DNA of 64,000 nt. Origin: Cryobacterium flavum (GTDB lineage: Bacteria; Actinomycetota; Actinomycetes; Actinomycetales; Microbacteriaceae). Under the pieces are notes generated by a model. It searched no databases and had not been told where the DNA came from. It saw nothing but the letters and a program-made list of their open reading frames with translations. Below, piece by piece: positions 44,966-54,780 of this stretch. The translations under genes and the position numbers were made by a program. The DNA is taken from positions 124,001 through 188,000 of the forward strand of contig NZ_FNIB01000002.1 in assembly GCF_900103805.1 (NCBI RefSeq). Direction: 5' to 3'. Numbering within the stretch: the stretch's first letter is position 1; each line of letters begins with the position of its first letter.

Positions 44966-45604
44966 CTAGTCGTTTCTGCGAGTGATTCTGTACACCTCGG
45001 CGAACGAGGCGTCCACGCGCTCCGAGAGAGGGCTCGCACCGTCCCCCTCGGCCCAGCACCGCCAGGCATGACGGATGGCGGCCACGGCCACCAGAGTGAA
45101 CAGCAGGGCGCGCTGGTGCAGCTCGACTGCGTCGTGAGCGGGGGCGGGGGCATCCGCTTTGAAGCGTTGCTCGATGATCTGCTGCAACTGGTCTTCGAAG
45201 TCGCGCAGGGTGGCCATGCGCATGCCGAACAGGTAGGCATTTTCCCTCATGACCGTGCGTCGCAGCTGGTGGATCTCGCGGTCGTCCTCTGTGCGCTGCA
45301 GGCTCTTGGAGAGCAGCACGGCCAGATCGGCCAGCACGTCGTTGTCGGGACCGCCAGCGACAAACACCTCGATATCTTCAGCGGATGCCAGTCCCGGCGC
45401 GTCCCCGATGAGGGCGGCGTCTTTGGAGGAGAAATAGTTGAAGAACGTGCGCGGCGACACGTTGGCGACGCGGCTGATGTCTTCGACGGTGACGTGGTCG
45501 ATTCCGCGCTCGCGGGACAGGGTCAGCACGGCGTGCTGGATGGCCCGCCGGGTGGCGAGGCGCTTGCGCTCGCGCAGTCCGAGCAGTTCAGTATCGATCG
45601 ACAT
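44966..45604 (-). CDS. TetR-family transcriptional regulator
   Basis: A 212-residue repressor. The N-terminal helix-turn-helix is [43 protein letters not shown] (residues about 19-61), with the family FFNYF signature. The C-terminal ligand domain is not assignable. It lies 29 bases downstream of the lipoprotein hydrolase gene on the same strand. No exporter is adjacent, so the target is unknown. Confidence 0.9.
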   Translation of the reverse strand: MSIDTELLGLRERKRLATRRAIQHAVLTLSRERGIDHVTVEDISRVANVSPRTFFNYFSSKDAALIGDAPGLASAEDIEVFVAGGPDNDVLADLAVLLSKSLQRTEDDREIHQLRRTVMRENAYLFGMRMATLRDFEDQLQQIIEQRFKADAPAPAHDAVELHQRALLFTLVAVAAIRHAWRCWAEGDGASPLSERVDASFAEVYRITRRND

Positions 45605-45633
45605 GCCGCAATTATTTCACAGCACGCAAGAGG

Positions 45634-47169
45634 CTAGCACTGGGGGTCGGAGGCGGGCACGATTCCGTCCACCAGATACGAGTCGACGGCATCGTTCACA
45701 CAGGAGTTCGACTTGTTGTAGGCGGTGTGTCCTTCGCCGGTGTAGGTCACGAGGCTGCCGCTGTCGAGCTGCTCGGCCAATTGCTGCGCCCAGACGTAGG
45801 GGGTGGCCGGGTCGTTGGTGGTACCGACGACGAGAATGGGTGCCGCGCCCGGCGCATGAATCTCCGTGCGTTCGCCGGTGAACTTGTACGGCCAGTCGGC
45901 GCAGCCGATGTCGCCGAAGCTCATGAACGGGCCGATCACCGGTGCTGCAGCCTCGAGCTCGGCAGCCTGAGCACGCATCACGGTCGGGTCGGCGTTGTAC
46001 GGATAGTCTATGCAGTTGATCGCCATGAACGACTCGGTGGAGTTGTCGGTGTAGTCACCGTTTGCGTCCCGGCCGTTGTAGGCATCCGCAAATTGAAACG
46101 CGCCCTCGGCGCTGCCGTGCAGCACGGTGTCCAGCATCGTGCTCAATTGCGGCCACGCGGTGGCCTGGTAGAGCGGGTAGATGATCGCGGTGAGCAGCGC
46201 GTTTCCGCCGAGCTGACGGCCGTCTGTGGCGGTGATCGGGCTTGCGTCGACGGATTTCAGCAGCGCACCGATCGTCGTCATCGCACTGTCGATACTGCCA
46301 CGGAAGGGGCAGTCCTCGCCCGCCAGGCAGTCACTGAGGTAAGCGCGCAGGGCGTTTTCGAAGCCCACCGCCTGGGTCTTGGTGACCTCGAAGTTACTGG
46401 TCGAGGGGTCGACGGCGCCGTCGAGCACGAGGCGGCCGACCTTCTCGGGAAAGAGTTCGGCGTAGGTGGCTCCGAGGAAGGTGCCGTAGGAGTAGCCGAG
46501 GTAGTTCAGGTGGGTGTCGCCGAGTACGGCGCGCAGCAGGTCAAGGTCGCGGGCGGCGCTCTTGGTGTCAACCGTGCCGAGCAGCGGCCCGGTGCGCTGG
46601 GCACACGCCGCAGCGAAGGCGTCAGAGGAGGCTTTCAGCTCGGCGATCCAGGCATCCGTTCCGCGCTCGGCGGTCGTGAGCCCGTAGACGTACTCATCCA
46701 TCTCCGCGGAGTCATAGCAGACGACCGCCGAGGAACGCCCGACTCCCCGAGGGTCAAACCCGACGATGTCGAAGCTCGCCTGCAGGGTGGAGTCGGTGGC
46801 GTAGTCGAGGGAATCCTTGATGAAGTCGTAGCCGGAACCGCCCGGCCCACCGGGATTCACCAGCAGCGAGCCAATCCGGTCATTGCCGGTGGCGACGTGG
46901 CGTACCAGGGCCAGCGAGACATCGCCGGCGGCCGGATCGGTGTAGTCGAGCGGCGCTGACGCATCGGTGCACTGCAAGCCGTCGCCACAGTCGCTCCACT
47001 GCAGCACCTGGCTGTAGAACGGGTCGAGGTCGTTCGTCACCTGCTCGCCGGTGGGGGTGGACTCGGTCGGGCCGGCATCCGTCGCGAACCAGGAGGCGCA
47101 TCCGCTCAGCGCGAGGGTGAGGGCCAGGGCTGTGGCGGTGATGCTGGTGGCGCGAGTGCGTCGGTTCAA
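45634..47169 (-). CDS. Secreted lipoprotein alpha/beta hydrolase, TAP-like peptidase
   Basis: A 511-residue exported hydrolase of the tripeptidyl-aminopeptidase/SlpD-SlpE type. A lipoprotein signal (LTLALSGC, lipid-anchored Cys24) precedes the core. The nucleophile elbow is GYSYGT, and the C-terminal TAP-like domain carries Asp in TTNDPATPY and His in GEGHTAYN. NPGGPGGSG forms the oxyanion region. It likely trims peptides outside the membrane. Monocistronic or shared with the TetR gene downstream. Confidence 0.92.
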   Translation of the reverse strand: MNRRTRATSITATALALTLALSGCASWFATDAGPTESTPTGEQVTNDLDPFYSQVLQWSDCGDGLQCTDASAPLDYTDPAAGDVSLALVRHVATGNDRIGSLLVNPGGPGGSGYDFIKDSLDYATDSTLQASFDIVGFDPRGVGRSSAVVCYDSAEMDEYVYGLTTAERGTDAWIAELKASSDAFAAACAQRTGPLLGTVDTKSAARDLDLLRAVLGDTHLNYLGYSYGTFLGATYAELFPEKVGRLVLDGAVDPSTSNFEVTKTQAVGFENALRAYLSDCLAGEDCPFRGSIDSAMTTIGALLKSVDASPITATDGRQLGGNALLTAIIYPLYQATAWPQLSTMLDTVLHGSAEGAFQFADAYNGRDANGDYTDNSTESFMAINCIDYPYNADPTVMRAQAAELEAAAPVIGPFMSFGDIGCADWPYKFTGERTEIHAPGAAPILVVGTTNDPATPYVWAQQLAEQLDSGSLVTYTGEGHTAYNKSNSCVNDAVDSYLVDGIVPASDPQC

Positions 47170-47254
47170 CGGGTTCCTCTTTCATAGCGTGAAGCGGATG
47201 CTGCGGTTCAGGCTACCGAAAGCGGCTGGGAGTCACTGCGTATGGTGGCACTGT

Positions 47255-47283
47255 GGGCGTCTCACTGGGGGCGTCTCACTGGG
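47255..47283. repeat. 14-bp tandem repeat spanning the holB stop codon
   Basis: GGGCGTCTCACTGG occurs at 47255-47268 and again at 47269-47282. The holB stop codon (minus strand TGA at 47278-47276) lies in the second copy. The pattern is like the 16-bp duplication across the hpaI stop. Confidence 0.85.
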
Positions 47284-48478
47284 GACGGCGGATCGCCGAC
47301 ACGAGCATCGCCTCGAGGGCGAGAGCCGGGGCGACGTTGCCCTGAATGCGCTGGCGGGCCACGGCGATGGCGTCCATCGTGGCGACCGTGGTTGCTGGGC
47401 TGCCGGCCACACTGGCCGTGCGCAGTTCGGCGAGCAGTTCGAGGTTGATCACGGCGTGTTCCCGTCCGAGCTGCACCATGCAGACATCGCGATAGAGCGA
47501 GGCGAGGTCGACCAGAATACGGTCGATGCCGTCGTGCAGGCTGCGCTTCGCCCGGCGCTTCTGGTCGTCTTCGAGGTCTTTGATCTGGCTACGCAGCCCC
47601 GGTGGCACGGACTGCCCGGCTTCGACACCAAGCGAGCGCAGCATGCCGTCGCGCTCGGCGGCATCCAGCTCGACGGTAATCGCCTTCGCGTCGTCACCGG
47701 CGATCGCGAGCAGTCGAGCGGCAGCGTTGACGGCAGACGACACCGAGCGGATGCCGAGAGCCGCGCGTAGGGTCTCCTCGCGTCGTGCCCGCGCATCAGC
47801 GTTGGTGGCGAGCCGCCGAGCCATACCGATGTGGCTCTGGGCGAGGCGGGCGCTGAGCTCGGCGATGACGGGGTCGACGCCGTTGCGGCGCACGAGCAGG
47901 TCGGCGACGTCGGCGACGCTCGGCACGCGCAGACGAACCGTGCGCACGCGCGAGCGGATGGTGGGGAGCAGGTCGGCCTCGCTCGGCGCGCACAGAATCC
48001 ACACCGTGCGTTCGGGCGGTTCTTCGAGGGCTTTTAGCAGCACATTCGAGGTGCGCTCGACCATGCGGTCGGCATCTTCGACCACGACAACCCGGTAACG
48101 ACCGACCGAGGGCGAGTATTGCGAGCGGGCGACGGCCTCCTTGACGGTCTTCATCGGGATGATGACGCCCTCGGTCGTCAGCACGCTGAGGTCGGGGTGG
48201 GTGCGCGCCTCCACCTGACGGGCGGCCGCGAGGTCGCCGTCGGGGGTGCCCGGGCTCAGCAGGGCCGCCGCAAAAGCGAAAGCGAGGTTGGAGCGGCCGG
48301 AGCCGGGCGGGCCGGTGATGAGCCAGGCGTGCGTCATGGAACTGGATTCGGCGGTGGCGGTGCTGCCGGCCGCTCCCCCGGCATCCGCTGCACCGGTGGT
48401 CGACGGCACCCGCTGCGCCGCCGCCCGGAAGATGGCGATCGCGTCGGCCTGTCCCGTTAGGTTGTCCCACACTGCCAT
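47276..48478 (-). CDS. holB: DNA polymerase III delta' subunit
   Basis: A 400-residue clamp-loader subunit (AAA+ fold) of the replicase. Recognisable are the N-terminal WDNLTGQ, the P-loop position GPPGSGRSN, VVVVEDADRM and LLKALEEPPERTVWIL, with the sensor region LLPTIRSR. The Walker A lysine is replaced by Arg, in keeping with delta' being a non-hydrolysing subunit. The N-terminus has a short Ala/Gly/Thr insert (about residues 24-45). It is downstream of tmk and topA on the same strand, the standard actinobacterial order. Confidence 0.93.
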   Translation of the reverse strand: MAVWDNLTGQADAIAIFRAAAQRVPSTTGAADAGGAAGSTATAESSSMTHAWLITGPPGSGRSNLAFAFAAALLSPGTPDGDLAAARQVEARTHPDLSVLTTEGVIIPMKTVKEAVARSQYSPSVGRYRVVVVEDADRMVERTSNVLLKALEEPPERTVWILCAPSEADLLPTIRSRVRTVRLRVPSVADVADLLVRRNGVDPVIAELSARLAQSHIGMARRLATNADARARREETLRAALGIRSVSSAVNAAARLLAIAGDDAKAITVELDAAERDGMLRSLGVEAGQSVPPGLRSQIKDLEDDQKRRAKRSLHDGIDRILVDLASLYRDVCMVQLGREHAVINLELLAELRTASVAGSPATTVATMDAIAVARQRIQGNVAPALALEAMLVSAIRRPQ

Positions 48479-48530
48479 GAGTCAAGGGTAACCCGCGCCG
48501 CCGACAGGCCGCGTCCGCACTCCCGTAACC

Positions 48531-48602
48531 GGACGGGGCCCAGGCCCGAGCCCCGGGCCCAGTTTATAAACTGGGCCCCGGGACGGGGCCTGGGCCCCGT
48601 CC
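48531..48602. repeat. Composite palindromic intergenic element, copy 3
   Basis: Core module A is a 24-bp perfect palindrome at 48555-48578 (GGGCCCAGTTTA and its complement). A clear B module lies on the right (48581-48602, GGACGGGGCC and GGCCCCGTCC around TG), and a degenerate B-like block lies on the left (48531-48554). It fills the gap between tmk and holB. Confidence 0.85.
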
Positions 48603-48603
48603 C

Positions 48604-49224
48604 TTAAAGAAGGAGGGGGAGGACGCGGGACCGGATGGTGGCGGCGATCTCGGCGACGGGGGCGGCGGCATCCACTACCAGGAACCGGTCGGGTTCGGCG
48701 GCGGCCAGGTCGAGGAACGCGGCGCGCACGCGGGCATGAAAGTCGTTCTTCTCCGCTTCGAGCCGGTCGAAGACCTTGTCGTCGGCGTCGAGCCGGGCCC
48801 GGGCGGCACGCGAGTCGAGGTCGAGAAGCACGGTCAGGTCGGGCAGCAGTCCTTCGGCAGCCCAGAGCGACAGGTCGCGCACCTCGGAGGCGCCGAGCAC
48901 GCGGCCGGCTCCCTGGTAAGCCACGGAGGAGTCGAGGTAGCGGTCCTGCACGATTACGTCGCCGCGGGCGAGCGCGGGCCGCAGCTTGGTGCCCACGTGC
49001 TGGGCACGGTCGGCGGCGTAGAGCAGGGCCTCGGCGCGCGGGTCGACCTCGCCGCGGTGGTGCAGCACGATCTGGCGAATCTCGACTCCGACATCCGTTC
49101 CGCCGGGCTCGCGGGTGCGCACCACGGTGCGCCCCCGCGCTTCGAGCCAGTCGGTGAGCAACTGCGCCTGAGTGGTCTTGCCGGATCCGTCGCCGCCCTC
49201 GAGGGTGATGAACAGACCGGTCAC
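48604..49224 (-). CDS. tmk: Thymidylate kinase
   Basis: Phosphorylates dTMP to dTDP with ATP. The 206-residue protein has the P-loop [12 protein letters not shown] (residues about 8-19), the DR(Y/H) motif [16 protein letters not shown] and the lid region [10 protein letters not shown]. Its start overlaps the topA stop (ATGA). Essential for DNA precursor supply and grouped with topA and holB. Confidence 0.97.
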   Translation of the reverse strand: MTGLFITLEGGDGSGKTTQAQLLTDWLEARGRTVVRTREPGGTDVGVEIRQIVLHHRGEVDPRAEALLYAADRAQHVGTKLRPALARGDVIVQDRYLDSSVAYQGAGRVLGASEVRDLSLWAAEGLLPDLTVLLDLDSRAARARLDADDKVFDRLEAEKNDFHARVRAAFLDLAAAEPDRFLVVDAAAPVAEIAATIRSRVLPLLL

Positions 49225-52214
49225 GAGACCTTCGGCGCGATCGTTGTCGTGGCGGCGGATTCAGCGGCCGAACTGGCAGGCTTCTTCACTGCAGGCTTTT
49301 TCGCAACCGGCTTCTTGACCACGGGTGCGCCGGTCAGCGCGGCCTTGGCCGCCGCATTCTTGGCGCGGGTAGCGGCTGCCTTCTTCGCGGTCGCCGCCTT
49401 GGCCGCAGCGGTCGGCGCCTTCTTGACTGCCGGCTTCTTGGCAGCGGCCTGCTTGGCCGGTGCCTTCTTGCGGGGAGCCGCCGGACCCTTGGCCCGCTTG
49501 TCGGCGAGCAGCTGCACGGCCCGGTCGAAGTCGATCTCCTCGATGTCCTCCGACTTGGGAATCGTCGCGTTGGTGACCCCGTCGGTCACATACGCTCCGA
49601 ACCGGCCGTCCTTGATCTTGATCGCCTTGCCGCTCTCCGGGTCGGGCGCTTCGAACTCTTTCAGTGCGCTCGACGCCCGGCGGGCGCCGTACTTCGGCTG
49701 GGCATACAGCTCGATCGCACCCGGCAGGTCGATGTCGAAGATCTGGTCTTCGCTCGTGAGCGACCGGGTGTCGATGCCCTTCTTGAGGTACGGCCCGAAC
49801 TTGCCGTTCTGGGCCAGAATCTCGGTACCGGTCTCTGGGTCGAGCCCGACGACGCGCGGCAGCGCGAGCAGGCGCAGGGCCGTTTCGAGGTCGACGGCGG
49901 CCAGGTCCATTGACTTGAAAATGGATGCTGTGCGCGGCTTGTCCGCCGCGGCCACCTTTTTCGCGGCCGGCTTGCGCTTCGGCTTGGCCACGGTGACCTC
50001 GCCGGTGACGGGGTCGATCGTCTCGACCGGAGCCACGACGACGACCGGAGCAACCGGCTCGGCCGGTGCCGGCGCGAGCTCGGTAACGTACGGCCCGAAG
50101 CGGCCGTCCTTGGCGACGATTTCCTTGCCGTTGTCGGGGTTGAGGCCGATCACGCGGTCGGTGACGACCGGGGCGTCGATGAGCTCGCGAGCCTTGGTGG
50201 CGGTCAGTTCGTCGGGCGCGAGTTCCGGCGGGATGTTGACTCGGCGGGGCGGGGCATCCGCTGCCGCATCGGGGTCGATGACCTCGAGATAGGGGCCGTA
50301 CTTTCCGATGCGCAGGGTGATGTCGTCGCTGATGGCGACCGAGTTGATCACACGCGGGTCGATCTCACCGAGGTTGTCGATGACCTGGCGCAGGCCGCGG
50401 TGCTTGTCGCTGCCGAAGTAGAAGCTGGTGAGCCAGTCCAGGCGGTTGGCTTCGCCGCCGGCGATGCGGTCGAGGTCGTCTTCCATCTCGGCGGTGAAGT
50501 CGTATTCGACCAGGTCGCCGAAGAATTCTTCGAGCAGGCGCACGACCGAGAAAGCGATCCAGTTGGGAACGAGCGACTGGCCGCGCGGCGTGACATAGCC
50601 GCGCTCGGTGATGGTCGAGATGATCGAGGCGAACGTCGAGGGGCGCCCGATGCCGAGCTCTTCGAGCTTCTTCACCAGGCTGGCCTCGGTGTACCGGGCG
50701 GCCGGGGTGGTCTCGTGGCCCTTGGCTTCGAGCTCGAGCAGGGTCAGTGTCTGGCCCTCTTCGAGCGGCGGCAGCTTGGACTCGGTCGCATCCGTCGACG
50801 CGTTGCGCTCCTCGTCCTTGGACTCTTCATAGGCAAGCATGAAGCCGCGAAAGGTGATGACCGTTCCGCTGGCTCCGAATTCGGCGAGCGCACCCGAGGC
50901 GGAGGGGTGCTCCGACGTGCCGGTCGGGCCGGCCGCGATGGTCACCGAGGCGGTTGAGCCGGTGGCGTCCTTCATCTGCGAGGCGACGGTGCGCTTCCAG
51001 ATCAGGTCGTACAGCTTGAAGTCGTTGCCGCGCAGGCTGGAAGCAAGCGAGGTCGGGGTGCGGAAGGTGTCGCCGGAGGGGCGAATTGCCTCGTGCGCTT
51101 CCTGGGCGTTCTTGCTCTTGCCCTTGTAGGCGCGCGGGGCATCCGGAACCGTCTCGGCGCCGTAGAGTGCCGCGGCCTGGGTGCGGGCAGCCGTGAGGGC
51201 CTGCTGCCCGAGCGACGGCGAGTCGGTACGCATATAGGTGATGTACCCGTTTTCGTACAGCGACTGGGCGACGCTCATGGTCTGCCGTGCGGTGAAGCGC
51301 AGCTTGCGTGCCGCTTCCTGCTGCAGGGTCGAGGTGGTGAACGGGGCTGCGGGGCTGCGACGGTAGGGCTTGGAGGTGACCTTGGTGACCTCGAGCTTCA
51401 CACCGGGGGCCCGCAGCGCGGTCGTCAACGCCTGGGCGGCGGAGGCGTCCAGTGTGACGGCCTTCACTGTGGGCTTGAGCGCACCGGAGTCGTCGAAGTC
51501 GCCACCGGTGGCAATGCGCTCACCGTTCAGTCGAACGAGCTTCGCGTCGAACGCCTGCTCTGTTTCTGAAGCGGATGCTGCCAGTCGCGCCAGCAGATCC
51601 CAGTAGCCGGCGGAGACGAACGCGAGGCGCTCCTTCTCCCGGTCGACGACGAGGCGGGTCGCGGCGCTCTGCACGCGGCCGGCGGACAGACCGGGGCCGA
51701 CCTTGCGCCACAGCACCGGGGAGATCTCGTAGCCGTAGATGCGGTCGAGGATGCGGCGGGTTTCCTGCGCGTCGACGAGGGCGGTGTCGAGGTCGCGGGT
51801 GTTGTCTTTGGCGGCGAGGATGGCGTCTTTGGTGATCTCGTGGAACACCATGCGCTTGACCGGAACCTTGGGCTGCAGCACCTGCAGCAGGTGCCAGGCA
51901 ATGGCCTCGCCCTCGCGGTCCTCATCAGTTGCGAGCAGGAGTTCGTTCGCATTCTTGAGGGCCCGCTTGAGTTCGCTGACAGTCTTCTTCTTGGCGTCGC
52001 TGACCACGTAGTACGGTTCGAAACCGTTCTCCACATCGACCGAGAATCGGCCGAGGGCACCCTTCTTGAGCTCAGGCGGCAGGTTTTTCGGCTCGATCAG
52101 ATCGCGAATATGACCAACCGAAGACAAAACTTCGTAGCCGTCGCCGAGATACGCGGCGATCGACTTCATCTTGGTCGGTGATTCAACAATGACCAGCTTC
52201 TTAGTGCCTGGCAC
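49221..52214 (-). CDS. topA: DNA topoisomerase I
   Basis: A 997-residue type IA topoisomerase relaxing negative supercoils. The TOPRIM domain ([19 protein letters not shown] ... [15 protein letters not shown]) is at residues about 5-150. The active-site Tyr lies in [14 protein letters not shown] (about residue 324). The C-terminal third has four GRFGPYV-like repeats, as in mycobacterial TopA, in place of zinc fingers. The protein ends in a Lys/Ala/Pro-rich basic tail. The GTG at 52214 has GAGGAG upstream and places TOPRIM at the N-terminus; an in-frame extension to 52253 is less likely. Confidence 0.97.
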   Translation of the reverse strand: MPGTKKLVIVESPTKMKSIAAYLGDGYEVLSSVGHIRDLIEPKNLPPELKKGALGRFSVDVENGFEPYYVVSDAKKKTVSELKRALKNANELLLATDEDREGEAIAWHLLQVLQPKVPVKRMVFHEITKDAILAAKDNTRDLDTALVDAQETRRILDRIYGYEISPVLWRKVGPGLSAGRVQSAATRLVVDREKERLAFVSAGYWDLLARLAASASETEQAFDAKLVRLNGERIATGGDFDDSGALKPTVKAVTLDASAAQALTTALRAPGVKLEVTKVTSKPYRRSPAAPFTTSTLQQEAARKLRFTARQTMSVAQSLYENGYITYMRTDSPSLGQQALTAARTQAAALYGAETVPDAPRAYKGKSKNAQEAHEAIRPSGDTFRTPTSLASSLRGNDFKLYDLIWKRTVASQMKDATGSTASVTIAAGPTGTSEHPSASGALAEFGASGTVITFRGFMLAYEESKDEERNASTDATESKLPPLEEGQTLTLLELEAKGHETTPAARYTEASLVKKLEELGIGRPSTFASIISTITERGYVTPRGQSLVPNWIAFSVVRLLEEFFGDLVEYDFTAEMEDDLDRIAGGEANRLDWLTSFYFGSDKHRGLRQVIDNLGEIDPRVINSVAISDDITLRIGKYGPYLEVIDPDAAADAPPRRVNIPPELAPDELTATKARELIDAPVVTDRVIGLNPDNGKEIVAKDGRFGPYVTELAPAPAEPVAPVVVVAPVETIDPVTGEVTVAKPKRKPAAKKVAAADKPRTASIFKSMDLAAVDLETALRLLALPRVVGLDPETGTEILAQNGKFGPYLKKGIDTRSLTSEDQIFDIDLPGAIELYAQPKYGARRASSALKEFEAPDPESGKAIKIKDGRFGAYVTDGVTNATIPKSEDIEEIDFDRAVQLLADKRAKGPAAPRKKAPAKQAAAKKPAVKKAPTAAAKAATAKKAAATRAKNAAAKAALTGAPVVKKPVAKKPAVKKPASSAAESAATTTIAPKVS

Positions 52215-52420
52215 CAGACTCCTCTTTATACGTAGTGACCAAATGTGGGCCAAGGCACACCATACACACCGGAATGGAGTGCGTGCCTAATCGACGGGCA
52301 CGTCTCGGCGCGTCCCGCTCGCACACACGGCGCTCCCAGCCCGTGCTCAGTTCGCTCAGAGCATGCAGCACAACAATCCCAAACCCTTGCTGTTTGCCCG
52401 CCCCAGTGCAGAATAGACCC

Positions 52421-52657
52421 ATGGGTACAATGACGGCCACATACACCGCGAAGTTGACGGACGGGCCCCTTCAGGGCAAGACAATCACGACGACTTTTCT
52501 CGACTCGGGTGATCCGCAGCCGCGCATCGAGATTCCGGCCGATTCCGGCAAGCGCTATCTCTACGCGCGCGGCGCCGGCCTGGAATTCGAAGGCTCCGAC
52601 TTCCCCGGCCGCCCGAGCGCGGTCGAGTACCGCTACCTCGAGGTGCTCCTCTCGTAG
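52421..52657 (+). CDS. Small hypothetical protein (78 aa)
   Basis: A 78-residue protein of unknown function, predicted soluble and beta-rich (TATYTAKLTDGPLQGKTITTTF, SAVEYRYLEVLLS). There is no Shine-Dalgarno sequence. CAGAAT at 52409-52414 would act as a -10 box for a nearly leaderless transcript. A second ATG three codons in is possible. Similar short proteins next to topA are seen in related actinobacteria, but I cannot name a family. Confidence 0.7.
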   Translation: MGTMTATYTAKLTDGPLQGKTITTTFLDSGDPQPRIEIPADSGKRYLYARGAGLEFEGSDFPGRPSAVEYRYLEVLLS

Positions 52658-52670
52658 TTAGCTCGTCAGA

Positions 52671-53087
52671 TCAGGCTGGCGGCCCGGCCCGAGCACTCGC
52701 GGAGATGTCGATGCCGTGCACCCGCCGCCGCACCGAAACGGACGCGATCAGTCCCGTTACCGTGCAGCTTGTGACGGTGGTCTCGTTCATCGTGGCGACG
52801 GCATCCGCTGCCTCACAGGGGAAGCCCGGGATGGCACCGGAGGCTGTGTCGGCGGCGGCGAGCGCGGCTGCATCGGCCGCGTTCGCGACGGACCGGCCCG
52901 CGGTGAGCAGCCCGAGAACCGACACGACGAGGGTTGTCAGCAGCACGGTGGCAGCGAGCACGGCGAGCGCGAGGATCGACCCGGCTCCCCGCTCGGTCGA
53001 GCCAGGCCCGGTCTCGGGCCAGACTCCAAACCCGGAAGTTCCGGTCCGGGAGGCCCTGTCGCTCGGCGTGCCGATTCCCTCGCTCAT
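52671..53087 (-). CDS. TadE/TadF-like secreted protein of the Tad locus (Rv3654c-like)
   Basis: A 138-residue protein with a 36-residue soluble N-terminus, one hydrophobic segment (GSILALAVLAATVLLTTLVVSVLGL) and the sequence GRSVANAADAAALAAADTASG, the signature of the helicase/secretion-neighbourhood TadE-like family. The cysteines (FPCEAAD, TSCTVTG) probably form a disulphide outside the membrane. It overlaps the upstream TadE gene by ATGA. Last gene of the leftward Tad operon. Confidence 0.82.
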   Translation of the reverse strand: MSEGIGTPSDRASRTGTSGFGVWPETGPGSTERGAGSILALAVLAATVLLTTLVVSVLGLLTAGRSVANAADAAALAAADTASGAIPGFPCEAADAVATMNETTVTSCTVTGLIASVSVRRRVHGIDISASARAGPPA

Positions 53088-53440
53088 TGGCCGCCGGCCA
53101 GAGCGCAGGACTGTGCTTCGAGGGTGAGGCCCGCGAAGATTCCCGGCGCACGCGTGACGACGCGCGCGCAGACGAACTCGCCGCGGCGCTCCGGAGCCAG
53201 ACTGGCGCCCGCCACGGTTTGATGCACGAGCCCCGCAGCCCGTACCGCGCTGTCGCCGCGGGCGAGCGAACGCGCGGCGCTGGCGGCAGCATCCGTCAAC
53301 CGCACCTGCACACCAATAACCTGAACAGCACCGAGGCAGCAGGCCAGCACCAGCACGACCGCCGGCAGTGCCGTGGCGAACTCAGCGGTCGTGCTGCCCC
53401 GGCTACTTCGCCCACTTTGGCTACCCGATACTGAGGGCAC
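53084..53440 (-). CDS. TadE-family pilus minor pilin
   Basis: A 118-residue pseudopilin-like protein. A short basic N-terminus is followed by GSTTAEFATALPAVVLVLACCLGAVQVIGVQ, where the Glu after TTA is the conserved +5-type residue of Tad pilins, and then by ARSLARGDS. The GTG at 53440 overlaps the DUF4244 pilin gene by 20 bases. The frame is open to 53536, but that extension would run deep into the pilin gene and reads as low-quality sequence. Confidence 0.78.
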   Translation of the reverse strand: MPSVSGSQSGRSSRGSTTAEFATALPAVVLVLACCLGAVQVIGVQVRLTDAAASAARSLARGDSAVRAAGLVHQTVAGASLAPERRGEFVCARVVTRAPGIFAGLTLEAQSCALAGGQ

Positions 53441-53624
53441 GTCGCACCAGATCGGTGAGCATTCCGCGCACCTCGTCGCTGCGCAGAATGACGATGAGCA
53501 GCCCGGCGAACCCGACCGCGGCCATTGTGGCGACAACGTATTCCGCCGTCGCTGCTCCGGCCTCGTCGGCCAGTTTTTTCAGGGTGGTCTTTGTATACAC
53601 GGACTCGTCTCCTTCGGCGTCCAT
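53421..53624 (-). CDS. Flp/DUF4244 pilin
   Basis: A 67-residue major pilin candidate. GAATAEYVVATMAAVGFAGLLIVILRS (with the Glu of the pilin signature in TAEY) forms the hydrophobic helix, preceded by a 25-residue leader suited to prepilin peptidase cleavage. The peptidase itself is not in the window. It lies 85 bases downstream of the TadBC gene. Confidence 0.85.
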   Translation of the reverse strand: MDAEGDESVYTKTTLKKLADEAGAATAEYVVATMAAVGFAGLLIVILRSDEVRGMLTDLVRRALSIG

Positions 53625-53709
53625 CGACGCGGGTTGGGCGGCACGAGCACGTTCACTCTGCTCCGATCCGCTGGCGCGGGCGGCGGCATCCGCTTATCTG
53701 TGGACAGTT

Positions 53710-54738
53710 TTAGAACGTCGTCAGGGTGGAGGAGAGCACGCTGAGCAACAACGGCACGACGCCGACCAGCATGAACGCGGGCAACACGCACAGGCCGAGC
53801 GGCAGCATGAGCGTCACGGAGAGTGTCGCGGCCCGGCGCTGCCCCGCGCTGCGGGCATCGCGCCGAAGCTGTTCGGCCTCGCTGCGCAGTAGTTCCGCCG
53901 CAGGAACTCCCGCACGCGTCGAGAGGTCGAGTACCCGGTCAACCGGGTCACCGACGTCGCCCGCGTCGCCCGCTGCAATGCCGTAGCGCTCGGCGGCAGC
54001 CTGCACCAGTGCACGGGAGCGGTCGATGGAACCTCCGCCGCTCATAGCGATGGCCATGAGTTCCAGTCGCAGCCCCGGCGTGAGGTCGGTCGGGCCGGCC
54101 CGACGCACCAACGCCCGGTTCCAGCCTGCGGCGGCGAGCATCAGCAGAGCGCCGCCGCCGAGGCAAACCCACCCAGGCACGGTCGCGAACAGGGTGTGCA
54201 GGGAGTCGAAGCCCATAAGGCTGCCGAAGACGACCCCGATCAGCGGCAGCACCATCACCAGCCGGGCGGTCGCGCGCGGAGCCGCCAGCGCCACCTCGAG
54301 ATCGCGCTGCACCTGGGCGAGTTCCCGCAGGGATGCGGCGAGTTCGCGCAGGCAGCCGGCCAGCGGCGCACCAGCCTGGGTTGCTACCTGCCAGGCCGCA
54401 GCGAGTCCGAACCAGGCGTGCTCGGCCTCAGCGGCCGCGCCGTTCCGGCGTCGCCCGGGTGCGGCAGTCGCCGGACGTGCGGCACGGCCCTCCGAAGGAT
54501 TCTCACGGCCCAGCCTTCGTGCCTGACCAGCGATCGCATCGGCCACGCTGTCACCCCGGGCCGCGGCGCGCGCTGCAGCACGCAGGATGCCCGTGGTCCC
54601 CGAATCCACCAGTAGTGACGGCGGTAACAGATAGCCCCAAGCGGACACCGGGGACACACCCGCCGACAGCAATACCGCCAGCCGTTGGGTCACTGCCGCG
54701 ACCTCTTCGATCGGCGGGACAGCATCAGCTCGGCGCAC
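53710..54738 (-). CDS. Type II secretion F-family protein, TadB-TadC fusion
   Basis: A 342-residue inner-membrane platform protein with two T2SSF domains in one chain. The first (about residues 105-205) has AAWQVATQAGAPLAGCLRELAASLREL and is followed by a pair of membrane helices (LVMVLPLIGVVFGSLMG, WVCLGGGALLMLAAAG). The second (about 222-342) has LSTRAGVPAAELLRSEAEQLRRDARSAGQRRAA and a closing hydrophobic pair. In mycobacteria the two domains are separate genes (Rv3658c, Rv3657c). The GTG start lies 42 bases after the tadA stop. Confidence 0.85.
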   Translation of the reverse strand: MRRADAVPPIEEVAAVTQRLAVLLSAGVSPVSAWGYLLPPSLLVDSGTTGILRAAARAAARGDSVADAIAGQARRLGRENPSEGRAARPATAAPGRRRNGAAAEAEHAWFGLAAAWQVATQAGAPLAGCLRELAASLRELAQVQRDLEVALAAPRATARLVMVLPLIGVVFGSLMGFDSLHTLFATVPGWVCLGGGALLMLAAAGWNRALVRRAGPTDLTPGLRLELMAIAMSGGGSIDRSRALVQAAAERYGIAAGDAGDVGDPVDRVLDLSTRAGVPAAELLRSEAEQLRRDARSAGQRRAATLSVTLMLPLGLCVLPAFMLVGVVPLLLSVLSSTLTTF

Positions 54739-54780
54739 GGTTGTCCCCTGGCCGAATCGTGGCTGGTTGATCGCCCCGCA

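Noticed and set aside
44671..45240. Open frame reading through the tRNA-Thr region
   Set aside because: It translates the tRNA itself into a familiar artefact peptide and overlaps the tRNA and the TetR gene.
49230..49500. Repetitive Lys/Ala/Pro-coding sequence at the topA 3' end
   Set aside because: Not a CRISPR or satellite. It is the basic low-complexity tail typical of actinobacterial topoisomerase I, with no constant spacer structure.
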